Shown here: piece by piece, positions 56,946-64,000 of the stretch
Position numbering within the stretch: the first letter of the stretch is position 1
Layout: each line of letters opens with the position of its first letter
DNA from: Isoetes taiwanensis
Taxonomy: Eukaryota > Streptophyta > Lycopodiopsida > Isoetales > Isoetaceae
DNA length: 64,000 nt
Direction: 5' to 3'
NCBI GenBank assembly: GCA_021234155.1
Contig: JAJEKV010000070.1
Location: 4,678,754-4,742,753 of the forward strand
Translations under genes and position numbers: made by a program
Notes under the pieces: model-generated
Database searches by the model: none
The model's input: the letters and a program-made list of their open reading frames with translations, nothing else
Told to the model about the DNA's origin: nothing

Positions 56946-59900
56946 GCCCTGTGGCAGCCCCAGTCCAAATTTAGAGCCCAATATGGTGGGAACCAGGGAA
57001 GCAAAGAGAGAAGAAGCAGTGTCCTTCAAGGACAAGCAGAAAGGTCAAACTACTCCAAAGCAAGATAATCCTTTTGCAAGCAATGCCCAAGGAAAAGAGG
57101 CAGGAGTGCATAGAAAAGCAAATTGTGCTTTCGGTGCTTCCCCCACCGGCCATAGGACAGCAAACCGCCTTACGCCATGAGTGCAAAATGCGGAGTTGGG
57201 AGATTGGGACACCCGCCTGACGACGACGGCTAAGAGGCCCGCGACTACATTCCGTGGTGAGGTCATATCTTTGCCGCAATAGATACAGCCGTATGCAAGC
57301 AGAGCCAAGATAAGGTAATTTCCACAAGAGGGAAGGCCAAGGCCAAGTCCTTCATAGTCTTGATAGACTCGTGAAGTAGCCATAACTTTGCATCCCCGTA
57401 ATGGTTCAAATGTTGAAGTTGAAGCCGCTAAAGTCAAAGCCAAGACCCGCTTGTCTTAGCAAGTGGTGCAAGAGAAGGCGACGGGCGGGCAAGAGAATTA
57501 ACTTCGACATCGACTTGCCAGGGATTAATATCCAGATGGGGGCAGAAGTAATGGGCATTGGCAAGTATGACTTGATCATAGGAATGGAGTACCTTGGGAC
57601 AGCAGGGGCCATTATCGACCGCGGAAAGCGGAAGGTGACCTTCCTAACGCCCGGACGGCAAGATCATCGAAATCACAAAAGAAGTTGTCCCCATCATGCA
57701 ATGCATGTCTTCTAAGAGACCGCTCAAGTGCATCAAGAGTGAGCAAGTGGCATACATCTTCAAACTTGAGACTAGTGAGCCGAATCGGAGGAAGTAAAGA
57801 AGACAAGGTGCTCAGCAAGTTGCCGGGCTAAGTAGCTAAGCTTAATCACGGAGTTCCATGATCTCTTTCCGATGAGATCAAGCAAAACCCCCTCCTTATA
57901 GGGGAGTCGAAAGTGCGAGATAGCACTCAACCGTGAACAAAGCCAACAAGCAAGGCTCCATATAGAATGACAACGCCAGAGTTGCCCGAGTCGAAGAAGC
58001 AGCCTGGAGTGAGCTTCCGACCTAGGTTTCATTAGACCTAGTGTCTCCCCGCTTGGGAGCCCATTCTTTTGTCAAGAAGAAGGATGGATCTTTGAGGATG
58101 TGCATAGACTATAGACAGCTTGAATAAGCACACCATTAAGAACAAGTATGCGCTCCAAGATCGACGACTTTGATGGATCAGCTCCAAGGTGCAAAGATCT
58201 TCTCCAAAATCGACTTAAGGTCGATATCATCAGATCAGATAAAGGAAGAAGATATCCATAAGACCGCCAGACGCGGTATGGGCATTATGAGTTCACGCGA
58301 ATGCCTTCGGCTTATCAAATGCCCCCGCAACGCTCATGAGGCTCATGAACGATATCTTCGTGGAGTTCCCGGACACCTTTGTGATTGTTTTCTTTGATGA
58401 CATTTTGGTGTATAGCAGATCCCTTTGAAGAGCACGCACAACACTTGAGAAGAGTGCTAGAGAAGTTGAAGAGGCACCAGTTGTACGCCAAGTTGTCGAA
58501 GTGCCACTTCGCAACAGAAAAGGTGGAGTATCTAGGTCATGTGATATCAGCAGAAGGCATCTCAACAGACCCCGCCAAGATTGAAGCCGCCATTCAAGGG
58601 CGGGCGAAGAATGTGCATGAAGTCGAAGTTTCCCTCGCCTAGCGTGGTACTACAGAAGTTCGTGAAGAACTTTGCTAAGATAGCAGCCCCTTAATGCACT
58701 GACAAAGGGGCGTAGAAGGTGAAAGATTGGGTAGAGAGCATTGGCACAAGAAAGCCCAAAAGGGTTTGAATTGTTGAAGGAAGCTTTAACAACAGCCCCA
58801 GCCTTAACCCCGCCGACCGGAGAAAGATAAGCTTGTAGCAACAGATGCGGAGTAAGATAGCTACAGGTGCAAAGGTTTATGCAAGAAGGGCGGTGGTAGC
58901 GCATGATTCCGGGAAGATGAACGACGCCAGACGCCGCTTACCCAACGCATCGATCAGAGTTGCTTGGCGGTTGTCGTAGCATTAAGAATATGGAGGCATT
59001 ATCTCTTGGGAAGGAAGTTCCAATTGATACCGACCATCGAGCCTCCAATATGTATTCACACAACCACACCTTAATCTGAGGCAGCGGAGATGGATGGAGT
59101 TCCTCAAGAATACGAATTTTGATATAGTCTACAAGCTTGGAAGCTCAATGTGGTAGCAGATGCGCCAAGACATCCCCCGACAACTAGAGTGCATTGTAAT
59201 GTAATTTCGACGCCTCCAAATGACTTTGGTAAGAGGATTAAAGAGTCCTTGCCAACGGATGTGGATTTCAGGGAAGTATGGGCAAGCCTTCTAAGGAGGC
59301 TAGAACAGATAAAGAGCCGGAGGCCTTCAAGCATTATAAGAAGGAAGGCAACCTGTTATACCATAAGAACAAGTTGTGCGTGCACCAATCATCAGGTGTA
59401 AGGGAAGTTGATCCTCCATGACACGCGACAACAGCCCAATAGCTGGCCATGCGATTCATGAAAACATATTTCAAAAAGCGCAGCAGCCTATTATTGGCCG
59501 TGAATGAAGAAGCAAATAGCTCGCTACATCAAGGAATGCCAGCTATGTCAGACGAAAAGCCGGAGCAACTTCAATTCCAGAGAGCTTTAGAGCCATTAGC
59601 GTGCCAAACGCCAAGTGGGAGGTGATTAGCATGGATTTCATCACGGTTCTCCTAAGGACCGTAAGAGGGAAAGATGCCTTGATGGTAGTGGTCGACAAGT
59701 TGTCTAAGATGGCACATTTTGTACCTTGCAGGACCACGATACAGCTATGGATACAAAGAAAGCTCTTCACCAAAGAGATCTTCAGGCTTCATGGCATGCC
59801 AAGGGAGATCATCTCCCACAGGGATCCGGTTCATGAGCCACCTTTTGGCAAGACCTCTTTGGCGACGATCATCCGCATCGGGTATCCATGAGCACGCATA

Positions 59901-60732
59901 CCATCCCCTCGACGGATGGCCGACGGAGCGGACCAACAGAATTTTAGAGGACATGCTACTTAAACTATGTCCGAATAAGCAAAGTATGTGGAAGAATTTA
60001 TTCACTTGGTGGAGTTTGCATACAATAGCACCAAGCAGAATCATCCCAAATGTCGCCATTTATGATCAATTACGGCTATCGCTGTTTAACTCCGCACACT
60101 TGGCACAACCCCGCGTCAAAAGTGGAAGTTTCGCAGCCAGATGTTGGCCGATATGCGCAGCCTTTGTGGGAAGAAGTTCGAGGGTACCGCTAGCGCAGAA
60201 GAAGTCGCCGGAAGAGCATCGGCCGACAAGCATCGTAACGCGAAGAGAGTTCAAGTTGGAGACGATGTTTGGCTCAAGATCAAGGTGAAGCGGTGAAGCT
60301 CGGGGATCGGCAATTGCAAGAAGCTTGCTCCAAGGTGGGCTGGACCCTTCCGTAATAGTCGAGAAAGTAGGTAATCAAGCCTACAAGCTAGACTTGCCAG
60401 CATTAACCTAAAGATTCATAAGGTCTTCCACGGAGTTTGTTTGAAGAAGCATACCCCAAATCCGCACGGTCTTGATTCGGCCAACGTTGTTGGAAATGAC
60501 GGAGGAACAATTGGAAATAGTTCCGCACTAATTCTTGATAAAGCTTTCAAGAAAACGAGGAGATCAAAATTCTCCAAGATTTGGTCAAGTGGAAACACTA
60601 CCGCTGGAAGACGCTGACGCGGGTAATTAAGAAAGATTTAGTGAAGCAAGATCCACAGCTTTATGGAGCAATGGGACGGGTAAGGTCATCTCCTCAAGAA
60701 ATCGCTCAGGCATGTCGATTTGTGTAGGTTAA
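56946..60732 (+). pseudogene. pol: pol of gypsy copy 2, with RNase H region
   Basis: Zinc knuckle remnant, protease (LIDS-SSHNF), RT pieces ([23 protein letters not shown] with indels), the RT-RNase H connection (YLGHVISAEGISTDPAKIEAA), RNase H remnants (58,640-59,130), integrase (MDFIT, TKEIFRLHGMPREIIS) and chromodomain remnants near 60,550. The 58528-59094 stretch is what copy 1 has lost. CGA stands at 59,971 in place of the copy 1 TGA. Indels break every domain. Confidence 0.88.
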
Positions 60733-61582
60733 TTTGTGTAGTTAAGATTAATCTACGCATGCAACCCACGCTTTAGTATGGGTCGCATAAGAGCTGTTAC
60801 CGATGATGGGACCACTACGGTGATCTCTAGGGCGGGTGTAATGTCAATGTAGGCATGACCGCCAGTCAAACCAATGATGAGTGGAAGGTAGATTAGAAAG
60901 TTCTACTGGCCCCATCTAAGTAGACGACCTCGAGAGAAAAGGAGGTCATTAAGAATGCATTGATAGGAAAAGCACCTTTAGCCCCATATATGCTTTGATA
61001 GGAGGGAATATCCTTCGCCCTTCCACACGAGAGGGATATCCTCCAATGGCAACTAGAGGTGTAGGCATGAGCCATATAGGCATGTAGGTGCCGCCTCCGC
61101 CATAATGGAAGATTCACCCTCTTCCTACCGGGAGATTAGCCATGCATCCATGTAGATAGGTGGGTGGTCACCATATAACCAAAAAATTTTAATTAATAAT
61201 TAAATGGTACTAACGTAGTGTCGACCAAACAACCAATAGAGCGCCCGAGGGCAAGGAGGTCGGACTATCGAAGAAGACGCAAAACACAAATTTTGTTGGA
61301 GGTGTTGCAAGGAATGAAGAGTGCCTCGAACGTTAATTTTAAATTTTGATAAACTTAATCGTAATGTTAAGTGAAGTTTGAGTAATCTGTTTAGTAATGT
61401 CGCGGAATTGATAAGTTATTTCTTAATATAATGATGTAATAATGTCATAAAAATGTTACCCTTGAGGTAATTGTAATAAATGTGTAAGTTTTATAGGAGT
61501 ATATCGTATGCATCAAAGCATGATTGCAAAATAAGGAAGATTCCAAGGTGGAGAACCACGTACATGTCAGGGACTTCATCAT
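60733..61582 (+). other. 3' untranslated region of gypsy copy 2
   Basis: Aligned with 35,080-35,930; no gene. Blocks around gggtcgca, caatgtaggcatgacc and the ccctcttcct stretch are kept. Confidence 0.55.
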
Positions 61583-61597
61583 TTCAAGGTGGGAGAA
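61583..61597 (+). other. Polypurine tract of gypsy copy 2
   Basis: The run aaggtgggagaa ends at the LTR start tgtgacg. Confidence 0.75.
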
Positions 61598-62090
61598 TGT
61601 GACGCTCATACCTTGAAATGAAAACTCCCCCGTGACGATATTGTAATTGCCATCGCCACGAGCGCCACCCCCCATTGACGGTAATTAAACGTGTAGCCAA
61701 ATCAACTAGCCCTAAAAGCAACACTTGCTAAGAATGTGCATTAGCATTAATGTGCACATTTTCCAATGTACACTTAATGTGGGCACACATTTCCATGTGG
61801 CCACTTGATGCCAAGTGGGCCATACCCTTAGGTGCAATTTCCAATGTGCACATTTCCAATGTAACATTCATTAATCACACACATTTCCATGTGAGCACAT
61901 TTGGGTCTGCACACATTTCATGTGGGCACATTTGGCCACCTAGTCCCTTAAAGGCAAGTGGGCCCATTACCACTATCCACATGCCAAAATGATAATTGGA
62001 ACCCTAAACCCCCCTTGTCTATATAAGGTTGAAACCCTAATTAAACAATTTTTATCACTTTTAGGGCTTTAGAACTCTGTTTTGCACACT
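61598..62090 (+). repeat. 3' LTR of gypsy copy 2, first 0.5 kb only
   Basis: It follows the 5' LTR from tgtgacg through the tgtgcacatt cluster and TATATAAG. Array-like text (gcacactcaatgggactcg) first appears at about 62,083, inside what should be LTR, and LTR words (gcccaaatgaattgcctcc) then return briefly. Confidence 0.75.
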
Positions 62091-64000
62091 CAATGGGACT
62101 CGAACCGCAATCCCGCACTTTGCCCAAATGAATTGCCTCCTTAGTTCCTCGAGATTTGGTAATTTTGATTTGATAATCAACAATATAATCACGCTCGGTC
62201 GATATGAGGGAGCCCTTCCTTTTAATATTACCTAACCAATTGAGATAAGCCAAAAGTTACTTTTAGTCATCAAATCAACGCCTTATGGGCTAGAAAAGAT
62301 TGCCCATAGATGCCCTCAGATATCCAGATAATTGAATCTAAAACAATCACCTCCACTTTCTGTTCTTGCTATACAATATGTAGATGAGGCCACAATCTCT
62401 TGATTATAAATGGAAAAACATTAGTATTGGAAGGAAACCTATTCTTGCATGTTGCTCAATTTTTATACAAGCAATATAATAAAACAACCAAGTACATCAT
62501 TCTTCCTAGGCTATCAATAAAGACATTTTATTGCATTTGATAACCAATTTGCTATCCCTTAATCATTTTTTTCATTGCTAGTTTTCTTACACACTTTCTT
62601 TTTTCCCTTTTTTTCTTATTTTCCACCGAACATTTTACTTTTTCTCCTTCTCTCTCTTTTTTTTTTTTATCCTCTTCTCCCTCCTCTTTTTCTTCCTTTT
62701 CTCCTTCTCATTTTTTTTGGAACTCCCTTTCCCTTTTTTTTGAAAAAAAATTCCTTCCCATTACCTTTCCCACCCTTCCCAATTTTCTCAATCTTTTCCC
62801 CTTTCCTTTTCCCATTCATTTGTACAAATCTATTTTCCCTTATCTTTCTCATGCCCCCCAAAATTCCCTTTTATAAATGGGTTTTATGTTTTGAGCTTCC
62901 TCTTTCCAACCCTCTTCTTCTTTATCTCATATCTCTTTTTCCCATTTTCTTTTTTTTTTTTCTCATGCCTTTTTCCTTTCCTTCCCCCTTTCCGCCTCCC
63001 TTTTTACTTTTCAAGTTCCTTCTTTCATCATTTCCCACCCTTTGCATTTTTGCTTTGGGTAATTTCCTTATTTCACTTCCCCTTTCCATTTCTCTTTTCC
63101 CTTTCCCTTTAAATTCCTTTTGTTTCCTTTCCCCTTTCTCCTTCCTTTCTCTTACTCTTTTCCTTTTCCTTTTTCCCAAATGAGTAGATTCCAAGATAAT
63201 TTTTTAACAATCATTTTTTACTTTGCCTTTTCTTCCGCAATTTACCCTCTTCCCCTTTCACGTCCTATTCCCAATTTTTTTTTTTTCTTTTCCCTTTCCC
63301 ATGTTAAAACACTTTATTTTTATCCATTATCACCCTTTCCCTCTTCGGTTTTTTTGATAATTTCCCTTCCTCTTTTCCCATTTCCCTCCAAATTCCCATA
63401 GATTTTTTTCTTTTTAATTTTACCTTTTAACCATTTCCTTTTTCCTTTTCCTTCTTTTTTCATCATTTTCTCTTTTTCATGCCCTTTTCCAATTATTTCG
63501 ATTTCCAACATTATTTTCCTCCTCACTTTTCCTTTCCATTTTTCCAAGATAATTTTCCATTCCATTTTTTCCACCTTTTTCTAAAAACCCTTTTTTTATC
63601 CTTTTCCCGACCCTCTTCCCCTTTTCCCTTTTCCTCCAAAATTATTCCATGTTTTAACACATCAAATTTTGATTTTCCTTTTCCCTTCCAATCTTTTTCA
63701 ATAAACTTTTTTTACTTTCCTACCATTTTCCTCTTCTGGGCAGGCCAGATCCTTGAATTTCCTCTCATTTCCCTGATAACTTGTATCATGCCCTTTTCCC
63801 CTTTTTTACCGCCTTTTTCCTTTTTCCTTCCCTTTTTATTTTCCAAGCCCTTTTTTCCCCCAGTAGTGAAGAATTCTTATCTTCCCCTTTTCCCTTCGAC
63901 ACAAAACTTTTAGGCCTTCAAACAACCAAGCCCCTTTGACTTCTTTTTCCTCCCTTCCCCTTTTCTTTTCCCTTAATGGTCCTCAATGAAACCCCCTTTT
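62091..64000. repeat. Blended segment: LTR, tRNA-array spacer and inverted polypurine block
   Basis: From 62,165 to about 62,570 the text follows the tRNA-array spacer in order (aatttgat-type start, taatattacctaacc, gccaaaagttac, atgtagatgagg, caaccaagtac, tatcaataaag). From about 62,580 it becomes pyrimidine-rich and matches the reverse complement of the Helitron block: ttcttacacactttctttt here against 48,955-48,975, and tcttatcttcccc at about 63,877 against about 47,740. Array words still surface in order within it (atgagtagattccaagataa at 63,180; agtagtgaagaa at 63,862; aaacaaccaag at 63,920). No gene; open frames are artefacts of base bias. Confidence 0.75.

Larger units (their letters stand above)
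50076..62090 (+). mobile_element. Ty3/gypsy chromovirus carrying a histone H3-like gene, copy 2
   Basis: Same order of parts as copy 1: LTR, primer site, H3-like gene, ORF2, gag, pol, untranslated tail, polypurine tract, start of the 3' LTR. It retains the RNase H region that copy 1 lacks. Every coding part has many small indels, so no long frame survives. Insertion was into the polypurine block of a Helitron. The 3' LTR is followed for only about 0.5 kb before the sequence blends into other repeats, so no target duplication can be checked. Confidence 0.9.

Overview
The window is nuclear DNA of a plant, inferred from its plant-type mobile elements (a chromodomain Ty3/gypsy retrotransposon primed by initiator tRNA-Met, a CACTA element, Helitrons with CTAG ends) and eukaryotic tRNA genes. 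The species cannot be told. Almost nothing here is an ordinary host protein gene. The landscape is one long tandem tRNA-gene array split by transposons, plus two copies of an unusual retrotransposon.

Layout. (1) The array occupies 1-3118, 9747-15141, 21560-24871 and 39844-44893. Its unit is about 0.91 kb and carries four minus-strand tRNA genes, alternating Arg(TCT) and Thr(AGT). The last segment is clean, with 19 full-length tRNA genes and 4 truncated ones. The other segments are riddled with small indels. (2) Three insertions split the array: a 6.6-kb element with short terminal inverted repeats (3119-9738), a 6.4-kb CACTA element with an AAT target duplication (15145-21559), and a 15-kb gypsy element with a CTCTC target duplication (24877-39843). 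A Helitron that captured exons of a CCHC zinc-knuckle gene is nested in the gypsy 3' LTR (36651-38883). (3) From 44894 to 50075 there are Helitron-family elements set end to end with long polypurine blocks. (4) A second, heavily indel-ridden copy of the gypsy element starts at 50076. (5) The last 2 kb (about 62.1-64.0 kb) blend LTR, tRNA-array spacer and an inverted copy of the Helitron polypurine block.

The main discovery is in the gypsy element. Upstream of gag it carries two extra genes, each behind its own TATAAATAG box and an inverted-repeat hairpin. The first (27141-28397, 418 codons, intact) begins with the exact first nine residues of the histone H3 tail (ARTKQTARK, including K4 and K9). 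It ends in an 89-residue domain that aligns without gaps to H3 residues 47-135. About 300 residues of acidic, basic and proline-rich sequence separate the two H3 parts. The second extra gene (29120-30636) encodes an unrecognised acidic protein and is frameshifted. The same architecture recurs in the second copy (52532-53746 and 54463-55753), so the H3-like gene belongs to the family and is not a one-off insertion. Pol ends in a chromodomain, the fold that usually reads methylated H3 tails. One element therefore encodes both an H3 tail and a probable reader of H3 tails.

The first copy is probably dead for autonomous movement. Gag-pol has two in-frame stop codons and a 567-bp deletion that removes most of RNase H, yet the H3-like frame is fully open. 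Several features, above all the blended 62-64 kb segment, suggest that part of the indel load is assembly or consensus error and not true decay, so break-level claims in the noisy segments should be read with that in mind.
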